A DNA stretch of 28,814 nucleotides from a virus. Shown here piece by piece: positions 19,963 through 27,354 of the stretch. A program made the position numbers and the translations under genes. The stretch spans positions 1 through 28,814 of the IMG/VR virus record IMGVR_UViG_3300006637_000020; one strand, written 5' to 3'. The notes below the pieces were generated by a model, which worked only from the letters and a program-made list of their open reading frames with translations, was not told the DNA's origin and ran no database searches. Position 1 is the stretch's first letter. Each line of letters opens with the position of its first letter.

Positions 19963-21850
19963 TTACGGTGCCGCAGCATAGCTGTGCATGGTGATGACGC
20001 CGAAGTCGTTGCTGTTGAAGATAGCTTTCTTCAGACCCCAGATGAGACCAGCGGAAACGCCTACTTGGTTTCCGTAGTCAAACTCTTCGGTCTTCAGCGA
20101 CATCTTGGCGTCAGGCGAGTCGCTGTCGCGCCCGGTCGCCATGATGGCCGACTGTGCGCCACAGAAAATCGCGCGACGGGTGTTCGCAACAGGCGTCGTC
20201 GTATCGCAGCAAAGCGGCACGCGGGCCGACTCGTGGATGATGACGTTGTTGTATTCACCAACCGAACCACGGTAGATGTTGTCAGCACCTTCCTCCCGAC
20301 CGCCCGACAGAGCCGAACGGTTGATTTCCCACCACGTCACGGTGTTCGCCGTGGCCGTCGTGCGCAGGCTGTAGACCTGGTACGGGTGGAGGAACGCCAC
20401 ATACTTGTCCTGACCCTTGTAGCGGATCGGACGAATGATGGGCTGGCCGCTGTCGTTGAGCGTCTTCGCCTTCGCCACGGCGCGGTCAAGCGTCGTGATG
20501 GTGAAGGTGTCAACGGTGGACAACGAAGCGTCCGACGTGGTTGCCGACGTACCGACACGAATGAGGTTATTCGTTGACGGTGCCACGGTCGAGTTGGAAC
20601 CCGTGTAGCGGGTGTCCGTCTGGGCCGTGTTGCCAGAAAGCTGGTTGAAGCCATGTATTCGACTTCAGGTCGCTAACCTGGAGTCCGCCTTTCGGCTGCT
20701 TACTGTCGCCAGTAAGAGTAGACCATATCATCACCCTCAACGTGAGGGGCTGTGCGCTTCGGGCCGCTTGGCCCTACTCCCTTGCGGGATGGTCGTTGAA
20801 CCTTCAATGATGAGGGCAAGTTCCGCCATTCCGGGACTTCCCGAAATTGCAGTTCATGCAGAGCAGCTGAAGAACCTTTGGATAGTTGTTTTTCACAACC
20901 CAGTTGTAAAGGTTCAGGCTTGCCTTTCCATGCACTTCCTTACGCATCATCTTTCCGTTGTTATCAATGTGATCCAACGTCAGAAAGAGTGGCTCTGCAT
21001 CGCCGCAGCAAACACATGCTCCGCCGTACATCGCGTACACTTTTGTGCGTAGTTCGGTATTACGCTTCCTTGCCAACTCATTGGCCCTTGCCCGTCTTTC
21101 AGGCGTCCAATGAGCAGCGGGGTTTTTGGCGTAATTTATACGAGCCGCCCGTTTCCTATGCTCTCGGTTGGCTACGTAATGCTCGGTCATTCGCGCCCGA
21201 TAACAATCGTGGCACTCATGCCGCCTCCCGCCATTGTCGCCCCCGTACTTGGGAAACGTGTTCAACGGGAAGATGGAATTGCACTTCTTGCACAGTCTGG
21301 TTGCGTGATCGTTTTTCATTCTATCACTCTACCAAACTATACCTAACTCATCAAGGCTTGGCTGCTGATTGTCTCAGAGAGATGTTCCAGCAGTTCACAC
21401 AGTTTATTATCTGCCAGTTACCCGGCAGGGCGTCCGTCAATTCAGTTTAAACGCCGAGTCAATACGATCCGCGAACCAGTCAGACAGAGCCGACTGATGT
21501 TCCGCCATCACGTCGAACGCAACGCGCTGCTCGGACATTTTGCCCTTGCTTCGAACTGCGTGTCGGAGTTGGTCAACGAGGACCGCGTCCGAGTACGTGA
21601 TGAGCGCCTCTTCGTTGCCTTCCAGAGTATCGTCACCAGCGATGCCGGTGCCGGAAAGCTGCATGCGCAGACCGACCGTGACTTTGTCACCGGGGCCTTT
21701 GCGCACTTCGTCTCTGACCTGGATCAGCGAGGACGCCGAAGAGCCCATGAAACGAGAAGCATACGAGTCGTAAATCGCCTGTACGTATAGCTTCTTCGCC
21801 CATGCCTTCACCGTCAAAGCATTTCCGGTCAGGAATTGGGTAGCTGCCAT
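19963..21850 (-). CDS. Major capsid protein, N4-gp56 family, two exons (21450-21850 and 19963-20650)
   Basis: Exon 1 (21850-21450) plus exon 2 (20650-19963) gives 1089 bases, a 362-residue protein. Exon 1 carries TGNALTVKAWAKKLYVQAIYDSYASRFMG, VTVGLRMQLSGTGI and LRHAVRSKGKMSEQRVAFDVMAEHQSALSDWFADRIDSAF. Exon 2 continues FNQLSGNTAQTDTRYTGSN...IRPIRYKGQDKYVAFLHPYQVYSLRT and ends VITMHSYAAAP. This is the N4-gp56 family of HK97-fold capsid proteins. Without splicing the first part would end after SAFKLN. AAAGGAA lies upstream of ATG 21850. The scaffold gene directly precedes it, as expected. Confidence 0.9.
20651..21449 (-). ncRNA. Group I intron, 799 nt, in the major capsid gene
   Basis: The splice sites follow from the protein (...DSAF|FNQLSG...) and from pairing. 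The 5' exon end GGCGTT (21455-21450) pairs with the internal guide GACGCC (21434-21429), closing with the required U-G pair. The 3' exon start CTTCAA pairs at five of six positions with the bases before the guide (P10). The intron ends in G (20651). Core: P/Q 21357-21400, P7 strands GACCAT (20789-20794) and ATGGTC (20721-20726), a GGGCC/GGCCC stem in P8, and a GAAA-loop P9 hairpin. The HNH ORF lies between Q and R, so it is in the P6 loop. Confidence 0.9.
20804..21319 (-). CDS. Intron-encoded HNH homing endonuclease
   Basis: A 171-residue basic protein encoded inside the P6 loop of the capsid-gene intron; its TGA lies in the 3' part of P6. The N-terminus has a Cys4 zinc-finger-like unit (CKKC...CHDC, residues 10-39), followed by an Arg/Lys-rich linker. 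The HNH domain has CVCCG (102-106), LTLDHIDNNG (113-122, with Asp116-His117), His130 and LLCMNCNFGKS (152-162). This is the HNH type with two structural zinc-binding CxxC pairs. It should cut capsid genes that lack the intron and promote intron spread. It is not closely similar to the HNH gene at 8987-9577. Confidence 0.88.
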   Translation of the reverse strand: MKNDHATRLCKKCNSIFPLNTFPKYGGDNGGRRHECHDCYRARMTEHYVANREHRKRAARINYAKNPAAHWTPERRARANELARKRNTELRTKVYAMYGGACVCCGDAEPLFLTLDHIDNNGKMMRKEVHGKASLNLYNWVVKNNYPKVLQLLCMNCNFGKSRNGGTCPHH

Positions 21851-22019
21851 AGCTACTGTTCCTTTCAGAATGTTGATGTGATTTTTTGGGGTCTTGAGCG
21901 CAGCTAACGTGTGCGGAACGTGGTGCCTTGTTTAACGTCGGGCAGACGGAACGCGGCTCAATGTGCGCGGGACATCTCGTTTAACGTCGCGAGTGACGAA
22001 AGGCGTATTCTGCCGGGAA
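21851..22019 (-). promoter_or_regulatory. Untranslated leader of the capsid gene with imperfect direct repeats
   Basis: This is the longest non-coding gap in the late operon (169 bases). In the minus direction an 11-base direct repeat CGACGTTAAAC occurs at 21989-21979 and 21940-21930. Each copy is flanked by similar bases (GTTCCG and CGCACA parts), giving an imperfect tandem unit of about 50 bases. Before the capsid ATG there is an A-run and an AAAGGAA ribosome-binding site. A capsid-specific promoter or mRNA-processing site is likely here, since capsid proteins are needed in excess; no standard sigma-70 boxes were recognised. Confidence 0.4.
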
Positions 22020-23009
22020 TTACTGAGCGCCCATGATGGCGCGCATGCGCTTTTCCCAATTCTTGTTATCGGAAGAGCCGAACTGCGAAGCGAATTCGTC
22101 CTCCGTCAGGGCAAGAAGTGCTTCAATGCTCTGCAAGGATGCTGCGGGCGTTCCTGCGGCTGCAGACGGAGACTTGGCGACCGCCTGCCCCTTCGCGATG
22201 CGGTCGAGGTCTGGCCCCTTTGCCTGCGGTGCCTTTGCTGCCGGTGCCGCTTGTGGCCCCTTGTAGCCGAGAGCCTGTGCACGCTGATAGGCGACCTCTG
22301 CCGGGTTGCGGTTCAGCCGCTGGGCAATCTGCACCGTCTCAATGGAACGGGCGCGGATGGCCTCTGGAATGTCCTGGTCCGGGATGCCCATCGCCTTGGC
22401 TTCGGCAACCCATGCATTCTGCAGATGCTCATGCGCCTGGTAATAGTCAGGGTTGACAGCGGCGAACTCGGCTTCCTGTCGCTGGATGTCCTGCGAAATC
22501 TGCTGGACGCGAGTGGCCTGCTCGTTGCGCTGGTCGAGCGACTTGCGCCACTCTTCCTGCTCGCGCAACTTGCGCTGCAATTCCTCGTTCTGTGCCTTGA
22601 AATGCCCGATGGGGTCTTCCTCAAGGGACGGGATTTGCGGGGCCTGCGGCTGCGGGTTGTTCTGCTGTTGCGCGTTGCGGAAGAGCGTTTCAAGACGCTC
22701 CTGCGCCTTGCGCATGTCTTCCGTGTAGCGCCGTTCCCACTCGCGGGAGCGTTCCGTTGCTTCCTTGCGGCGCTGTCGCTCTTCGTAGAGAGCCGCCTTG
22801 CGGATGAACTGTCCACGGTCCTCGCCGTCGATGGCTTCAATGTCTGGCGTGGGAGGTGCCTGCTGCTCGGCAGGGACATTCTCGACCTGCTCGGCTTCAG
22901 GAGCGGGCGTGGGCGCAGGGGCTTCGGTCTGCGAGGGCTGGACGGGATTGGCTTCCATGTCAGCCACATCGGCTGCAAGGAAGTCAGGCACTGCGTTGGG
23001 TTGGGTCAT
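22020..23009 (-). CDS. Capsid scaffolding protein
   Basis: A 329-residue acidic protein lying just upstream of the major capsid gene. Residues 1-65 are rich in Pro, Ala and Glu. Residues about 68-200 are a long charged helix/coiled coil (ALYEERQRRKEATERSREWERRYTEDMRKAQERLETLFRNAQQQ...QEEWRKSLDQRNEQATRVQQ), and the C-terminus (ALLALTEDEFASQFGSSDNKNWEKRMRAIMGAQ) is a short helix that may bind capsid protein. Low sequence conservation, composition and gene order are those of scaffold proteins in podoviruses. The protein is expected to leave before DNA packaging. Confidence 0.8.
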   Translation of the reverse strand: MTQPNAVPDFLAADVADMEANPVQPSQTEAPAPTPAPEAEQVENVPAEQQAPPTPDIEAIDGEDRGQFIRKAALYEERQRRKEATERSREWERRYTEDMRKAQERLETLFRNAQQQNNPQPQAPQIPSLEEDPIGHFKAQNEELQRKLREQEEWRKSLDQRNEQATRVQQISQDIQRQEAEFAAVNPDYYQAHEHLQNAWVAEAKAMGIPDQDIPEAIRARSIETVQIAQRLNRNPAEVAYQRAQALGYKGPQAAPAAKAPQAKGPDLDRIAKGQAVAKSPSAAAGTPAASLQSIEALLALTEDEFASQFGSSDNKNWEKRMRAIMGAQ

Positions 23010-23018
23010 AGTTCCTCG

Positions 23019-24317
23019 TTAAGTGGAGGCTGAAACCAGGTAGGTGTTGGGGAGGCGTGTCGGGTAATAGTCGAATGTGCGGATGTGGCCTTGCAATTGC
23101 TCCGCAGTAAGCCTTGCCCCAAGGCTCAACTGAGTGACTGCTGGCAAGGTGCCAAGATTGTCCGGTGCAACCGCTCCACCATTTCCTGAAATTGCAAAGT
23201 CATTCACAGCCCAAGCGGCAGCGAGCTTTGCCCTTGCAGTTGAGATTGCGCTAAATCCGTCAATTGATGCTTGGTTCACCGCCGCCGTGAACACGTTCAG
23301 ACGCATCGCGCCCGCTGTATTTGTCCGTTGCAGTGTGAACCTGTTATTAGCTGTCGCGTCATCAAATGACGCAATGGCATTGTTTACTGAAACGTCAGAA
23401 GATTGAAAGTCGGCTACATCAACAACAACGGTTCCAACAGTTGCGCTAAATTCAGTTGAAAGTGTGCGAACACAATTATCAGCAGTGCGGGTTACGCTTA
23501 CTGTGGTGGTGGGGATGTAGGAGGAGGCGAAGGCTGCGGCCTCAATCTGCGCGCCCCATACATAAAGCCCTGAAGTTCCGTCACCAGTGTAGGACGTGAC
23601 GTTGTCAGCATCGGTAGGTCCAAGCCTTGCAACAGGAGAGCCAGCCCCAGCCCCGCCAGTGTGTGTTATCGTGCAGCGATACCAGCCGTTAGGGTAGGAT
23701 GTAATCGTTGACGTGCAATTTGATACCGTGCCGACAACGCCAGTGAACAGGTTGAACCAGCCGGTCCTGAATACACCGTCAGGCGTTTGTGCCTGAATAT
23801 ATAACCAAGACCTCTCTTTCGCCTTGGCGAAAACAGATTGGGTGTAGGTTGTGCTGGCTGCAAGGGCGACGTTATTGGATACATTCTTCGTCCCGACCCC
23901 GGACGCCTCTTTGAGAAAGTCCGCTGTGGTTGCTCCGTCCGGTGCCGCAACCTGATTGGTGACAACCGTGATGTTGGATGGCGACCACGTCGTGCTAAAG
24001 TCTTCCGACTGTGTCCATATGTTCGTCCTGCTCGCTTCCATGAGGAGGCCGAGACAGGCTGGAGAACTGATTGACTGATACTCAATCCTGGGCGTGTTCG
24101 TGGACGAGGACACAAGCAAACCGCCCGCGCCCATGTACTTGCTCTGGTTCCCGCCCGTGAACGTGAACAGGCTCGTCAGTGCAGCACGATTGACAACGCC
24201 GCCAGTGGGCCGCGTGTAATAAACGCCCGTCGTGAAATCCAGACCGATGCCATCGTGATAAGACGCGGCTCCCCCGCCCCCGCCCAGATACGGCAGGCCG
24301 AGTTTCAGCATCCTCAT
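23019..24317 (-). CDS. Head spike/fibre-like protein with carbohydrate-binding-type domains
   Basis: A 432-residue protein with a Gly-rich N-terminus (GLPYLGGGGGAASYHDGIGLDF). Residues about 90-280 contain LLMEASRTNIWTQSEDFSTTWSPSNITVV...APDGATTADFLKEASG...YTQSVFAKAKERSWLYIQ...GTVSNCTSTITSYPNGWYRCTITHT...GLYVWGAQIEAAAFASSYIPTT, the common phage head-spike-fibre / jelly-roll-like domain. The C-terminal third (ATNNRFTLQRTNTAGAMRLNVFTAA...SLGARLTAEQLQGHIRTFDYYPTRLP) resembles a LamG-like lectin fold. It is expected on the virion surface, possibly contacting host glycans. Confidence 0.7.
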   Translation of the reverse strand: MRMLKLGLPYLGGGGGAASYHDGIGLDFTTGVYYTRPTGGVVNRAALTSLFTFTGGNQSKYMGAGGLLVSSSTNTPRIEYQSISSPACLGLLMEASRTNIWTQSEDFSTTWSPSNITVVTNQVAAPDGATTADFLKEASGVGTKNVSNNVALAASTTYTQSVFAKAKERSWLYIQAQTPDGVFRTGWFNLFTGVVGTVSNCTSTITSYPNGWYRCTITHTGGAGAGSPVARLGPTDADNVTSYTGDGTSGLYVWGAQIEAAAFASSYIPTTTVSVTRTADNCVRTLSTEFSATVGTVVVDVADFQSSDVSVNNAIASFDDATANNRFTLQRTNTAGAMRLNVFTAAVNQASIDGFSAISTARAKLAAAWAVNDFAISGNGGAVAPDNLGTLPAVTQLSLGARLTAEQLQGHIRTFDYYPTRLPNTYLVSAST

Positions 24318-24320
24318 GGG

Positions 24321-24644
24321 CTAGTTCGCGTTCAGCCGGAATTCGCTGATGTACAGCGTTCCATTCGCGCCTGACTGGATCGCGCTCACCTTGTCGCTTG
24401 GCTGGACTGCAAAGTCCTGCGTCTCCGAAGCCGGGAGGAACGCATCGGACGTGGTCGCCGCCGTTCCTGCCGTCGAGAACTTGATGAAGCAGTCCGTCGT
24501 GGCGCGAATGCGAACCATTGCCGTGGTCGTGCTGAAAGCAGAACTTGCCGCAGCGGTGCCGGTATAGGCAACGGATTGCGTTGCAACCGGATAGCCCGGA
24601 ATCTGCACAAGCTGCCCGTTGGACGTTGGTGGTCGATAGCTCAT
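24321..24644 (-). CDS. Small virion-type protein, 107 residues
   Basis: A short protein: YRPPTSNGQLVQIPGYPVATQSVAYTGTAAASSAFSTTTAMVRIRATTDCFIKFSTAGTAATTSDAFLPASETQDFAVQPSDKVSAIQSGANGTLYISEFRLN. This pattern (a Ser/Thr-rich beta domain with CFIKF and LPA...FAVQPSDKVSAIQ) is common in small phage structural proteins. It lies between the repeat protein and the spike-like protein. A role as a minor capsid or decoration protein is inferred. Confidence 0.6.
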   Translation of the reverse strand: MSYRPPTSNGQLVQIPGYPVATQSVAYTGTAAASSAFSTTTAMVRIRATTDCFIKFSTAGTAATTSDAFLPASETQDFAVQPSDKVSAIQSGANGTLYISEFRLNAN

Positions 24645-24652
24645 GTCATCTC

Positions 24653-25456
24653 CTAGTGCATGAGAAGGATGAGGTCTTCCTCGTCCTCCTCGTCCATCTC
24701 GTCCCTGCGGCGCTTTTCATCTGCACGCAGCAACGCATAAAACTCTTCAATCTCTGCCTTTGCCCGCTCAAGAAGCGCCTTGGCTATGGCATCGTCAATA
24801 CGGACTTCCAGGTACTGCCTTGCGGCATTCTCTGCCGCTCGCGCTTGCGCAGCGACCGGGGCAGAAACGTCCTCAAGCGGCACCGTTTCAATCGTCTCGA
24901 AGAAGCCAGCCAACTCAAGCGGACGCGACTTGCGACGAGCCCGCCGCTTGCGGGAGTGCAGCAGGACAGGGACATCCACTGACCCGGTTGCAACCTGCGT
25001 AAACGCATCCAGCGTCTGAAAAGCCGTGCCGGAAACCCCGCTGGATGGTGCGGAACCTGCGGCAGTCTGCGTAAACGCCCCAAGCGTGACGCCGAATTGC
25101 CCCTGGATGAGAAGCAATCCCGTCGATGTCTGCGCAAAGGAACCCAGCGTCTGTGACGCCTGGCCCTTGATCGTCAAGGCACCCGTGCCGCTCTGGGTGA
25201 ATGCCCCTAGCGTCTGCGATAGCGTACCCTTGACGAGTACATTGCCCGTCGCAACCTGCGTAAATGTCCCAAGGGTGGCCGATGCCGTCCCCTTGATGAG
25301 CAATTGCCCGGTGGCAGACTGTGTGAACGCATCCAGCGTCCTGGCAAAGGTGCCGGATATCGTGCCGCCGATGACATCGACTGCAGTCGGATCGTAAAGC
25401 CTTACATCTCCCGAATTGGAATCAGACGGGACTGACCGCAGGTAGATATCGACCAC
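24653..25456 (-). CDS. Protein with six 21-residue repeats and a charged tail
   Basis: The start is GTG 25456. The 267-residue protein begins DIYLRSVPSDSNSGDVRLYDPT, an N-terminal motif found in many phage structural proteins. Residues 39-162 hold six copies of a (T)LxxFTQxxTGxLLIKGxxS-like unit; four are exactly 21 residues apart and the fifth is three longer. Then comes a very basic link (RKRRARRKSRP), a charged helix (RAAENAARQYLEVRIDDAIAKALLERAKAEIEEFYALLRADEKRRRDE) and an acidic end (MDEEDEEDLILLMH). The repeat part probably forms a regular beta structure; function is unknown. The gene lies among head genes. Confidence 0.65.
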   Translation of the reverse strand: MVDIYLRSVPSDSNSGDVRLYDPTAVDVIGGTISGTFARTLDAFTQSATGQLLIKGTASATLGTFTQVATGNVLVKGTLSQTLGAFTQSGTGALTIKGQASQTLGSFAQTSTGLLLIQGQFGVTLGAFTQTAAGSAPSSGVSGTAFQTLDAFTQVATGSVDVPVLLHSRKRRARRKSRPLELAGFFETIETVPLEDVSAPVAAQARAAENAARQYLEVRIDDAIAKALLERAKAEIEEFYALLRADEKRRRDEMDEEDEEDLILLMH

Positions 25457-25460
25457 ATTG

Positions 25461-25850
25461 TCACCCTACGGCTGTTGCTGGCACGTTCCTCGCGGTTGTT
25501 CCTGCCACGTCCGGCGAGCCTATCAGGTACGCCTCAAGCCAAAAGCCACCGGCATTGTTGCCCAGCGTGAACGAGAAGTTGCCTGACCCGTCAGATACGG
25601 TTTCCCCGGCCAGGCTGTTCTCATTCGTGAATATGCGAACTGTGCAGTTGCCCAGCGCAGTGCCTACGTTGTTGCGCGTCACGCCGGACAAGGTGAAGTA
25701 GCCCTTGAACTTAGGGCTGATGAACTTGCGCTCGCCCCTTGGCGAAAACATCGGGTGATCGTCATGCAGAAGGATGTCCACCGTGCGGACGCCCACACCC
25801 ATGCGGTTGGGACCTTGCCCTCGTGGTGTCCTGATGTACTGCGCAGGCAC
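25461..25850 (-). CDS. 129-residue protein with carboxypeptidase-regulatory-like fold
   Basis: The start is GTG 25850, overlapping the previous TAG (TAGTG). The N-terminal part is basic (QYIRTPRGQGPNRMG), the middle has DILLHDDHPMFSPRGERKFISPKFKGYFTLSG, and the C-terminal part (GVTRNNVGTALGNCTVRIFTNENSLAGETVSDGSGNFSFTLGNNAGGFWLEAYLIGSPDVAGTT) reads like a carboxypeptidase-regulatory/transthyretin-like beta domain. Such domains are known on phage heads and tails. Role is inferred. Confidence 0.6.
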   Translation of the reverse strand: MPAQYIRTPRGQGPNRMGVGVRTVDILLHDDHPMFSPRGERKFISPKFKGYFTLSGVTRNNVGTALGNCTVRIFTNENSLAGETVSDGSGNFSFTLGNNAGGFWLEAYLIGSPDVAGTTARNVPATAVG

Positions 25851-26359
25851 TAGCCTAACCCCTGAAGCCCGAATACGGCGATATCCGTTCCCGTCAACAA
25901 GTTTTGTCCACCACCATCAAGCGTGATGCGCGTGATCTGCGCAGTGTTTGTCCAGATGGCAGAGCCGACGACCATGTCCGGGGCAGTCGCGGCACTCTCG
26001 CTCAAATCGGATGACTGATACTGCACACCATGCGCGCGGCCTGACACGTTGCCAATCCAGAATTGGATCAGCGCACGCGGGTTTGTCGTTGCCGTTTGCG
26101 AGACCTTTATGCCAGCAGCCGCACCGGAAACACCCGTCGTTGCTGCCGCATTGTTATTGCTCACACGATAAGCGTAAGCAGTCGTTCCCGTATCGCCGTT
26201 GAACTGCAACTGAGCAATGGCGTTGCCGCTGTAGCCCGAGATACGAACCAGCACCATGAGGTAGCTGCAGGCATCGAACGTGGGCGTGGTGATCGCCGCC
26301 ACGGAACCCGTGGAAATCGAGTACGCAAGCGGGACAAAGGCCGAATGCGCGGAAGTCAT
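25850..26359 (-). CDS. 169-residue virion-type beta-rich protein
   Basis: The ATG overlaps the previous TAA (TAATG at 26359). The protein is rich in Ala, Thr, Gly and Ser with alternating beta stretches (AYSISTGSVAAITTPTFDACSYLMVLVRISGYSGNAIAQLQFNGDTGTTAYAYRVS, RALIQFWIGNVSGRAHGVQYQSS, ARITRI-like end ITLDGGGQNLLTGTDIAVFGL). It resembles the next upstream protein in length and fold type, which suggests that both are jelly-roll-like fibre or decoration proteins. No family name is claimed. Confidence 0.6.
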   Translation of the reverse strand: MTSAHSAFVPLAYSISTGSVAAITTPTFDACSYLMVLVRISGYSGNAIAQLQFNGDTGTTAYAYRVSNNNAAATTGVSGAAAGIKVSQTATTNPRALIQFWIGNVSGRAHGVQYQSSDLSESAATAPDMVVGSAIWTNTAQITRITLDGGGQNLLTGTDIAVFGLQGLG

Positions 26360-26934
26360 TAGTTCAACGACTCAATCATGTATTGGTGCGTCTGAATGCT
26401 GTTTGAGGCATTCGCAACTGACCATGTGGCGAACAAATCCACCGTCTGCGATGCCGTACTGTCGAAGCCGGTGCCGACTGCCGGTGCCGACTGTGGCAGC
26501 AGGATCGTCTTGGCTTCACCGGAGACCGTGGTGGCACCTGCCGCTTCAGACTGCCAGAAGCCTGTGTGCATCATGTTCGCCGTCGTGCCGGAACCAATCG
26601 CGCGGCACGTTAGCAGCCACTGCATGTGCCAGCTTACGTTCGTCTTGGCTGTGGTGGATAGCGTCATTGCGCCACCATTCGCGACAATCACAGCGCCGAA
26701 GCGTATATCCAGCGTCAGCGTGCCGGGGGATGTCACAAGCGTGCTGATGCGGCCTGTGGACGTGATGCGCAGCATCTTGCCAATCTGGAAGTAGTTCGCA
26801 GGTAGGGTCACCTTGGCCTGTGAGGCACCCGTGCCGCTGCCGCCAAGGATGGATGTGGCAGACGAACTGTTCGATAGTGCCGCGCCGTCAACGGCGGCAT
26901 TGATGATGGTTTCTTGCCAGCTATTGATCGACAT
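26359..26934 (-). CDS. 191-residue virion-type protein
   Basis: The protein reads SINSWQETIINAAVDGAALSNSSSATSILGGSGTGASQAKVTLPANYFQIGKMLRITSTGRISTLVTSPGTLTLDIRFGAVIVANGGAM...WHMQWLLTCRAIGSGTTANMMHTGFWQSE...VDLFATWSVANASNSIQTHQYMIESLN. This arrangement (LPANYFQIGKMLRI, GTLTLDIRFG, W...LLTCR, DLFATWS, H.Y.IESLN) is a recurring one in phage structural genes near the portal. It is probably a minor capsid or fibre protein; experimental function is unknown. Confidence 0.65.
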   Translation of the reverse strand: MSINSWQETIINAAVDGAALSNSSSATSILGGSGTGASQAKVTLPANYFQIGKMLRITSTGRISTLVTSPGTLTLDIRFGAVIVANGGAMTLSTTAKTNVSWHMQWLLTCRAIGSGTTANMMHTGFWQSEAAGATTVSGEAKTILLPQSAPAVGTGFDSTASQTVDLFATWSVANASNSIQTHQYMIESLN

Positions 26935-26943
26935 GCGCTGTCC

Positions 26944-27354
26944 TTATGCGTTCGGGGCCGTCCACGTCCAGGCTGTGATCTGGAACGTCTGGCCTGCCGT
27001 GAATGATGTGCTGTCTACTTCGATGTCCCCGCCGCCGCCGGTAGCCGTGACCGTGCCTTGGCTCCCGCAAGTCGTGCCGTCGCTTGCATACAGGCGGAAG
27101 TGAGCCGCCGTGCCGGTATTGTCCGCGCTCGTGTCACTTACCGGCAACGAGGACCATGCCTTTGTCCCACCAGACGCAGCCGCAGCCCAATCGGCCGCGA
27201 GATTGATGGTTGCCAGAACCGTGCCGGTGTCAGCGGAGCCGCAATTCGCAGGAGCCGCACCCGTCCTGATCTTGAGGACAGCCGAAGTGCCTATGCTCGT
27301 CTCAATCGCGTCAAGCATGGCGTTGCGCACGGCTGTCGAGAACTGGATCGCCAT
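26944..27354 (-). CDS. 136-residue virion-type protein
   Basis: The ATG overlaps the portal stop (TAATG at 27354). The protein begins AIQFSTAVRNAMLDAIETSIGTSAVLKIRTGAAPANCGSADTGTVLATINL and ends DIEVDSTSFTAGQTFQITAWTWTAPNA. This is a common small phage protein of tailed-phage structural modules with a helical start and beta body. It is often found next to head genes. The detailed role is not known. Confidence 0.65.
   Translation of the reverse strand: MAIQFSTAVRNAMLDAIETSIGTSAVLKIRTGAAPANCGSADTGTVLATINLAADWAAAASGGTKAWSSLPVSDTSADNTGTAAHFRLYASDGTTCGSQGTVTATGGGGDIEVDSTSFTAGQTFQITAWTWTAPNA

Noticed and set aside
19774-20577. Plus-strand ORF of 267 codons opposite capsid exon 2
   Set aside because: It is antisense to the conserved capsid protein, and its Arg/Val-rich composition is typical of shadow frames in GC-rich DNA.
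20804-21319. HNH gene as part of an intein
   Set aside because: The interrupted frame stops at SAFKLN before the HNH ORF, and no splicing-type protein blocks (N-terminal Cys/Ser, C-terminal HN) border it. An RNA intron is the better model.
20651-21449. Frameshift or sequencing error splitting the capsid gene
   Set aside because: The gap is 799 bases with group I core elements, guide pairing and an HNH gene; no small indel could restore the frame.
21963-23033. Long plus-strand ORF of 356 codons opposite the scaffold gene
   Set aside because: It is the antisense of the Ala/Glu/Arg-rich scaffold gene; the product is Leu/Arg/Cys-biased, has no family features and no ribosome-binding site of note.
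24970-25340. Regularly spaced similar DNA segments as a CRISPR-like array
   Set aside because: The periodicity (about 63 bases) is in frame and encodes 21-residue protein repeats; repeats are not identical and there are no unique spacers.
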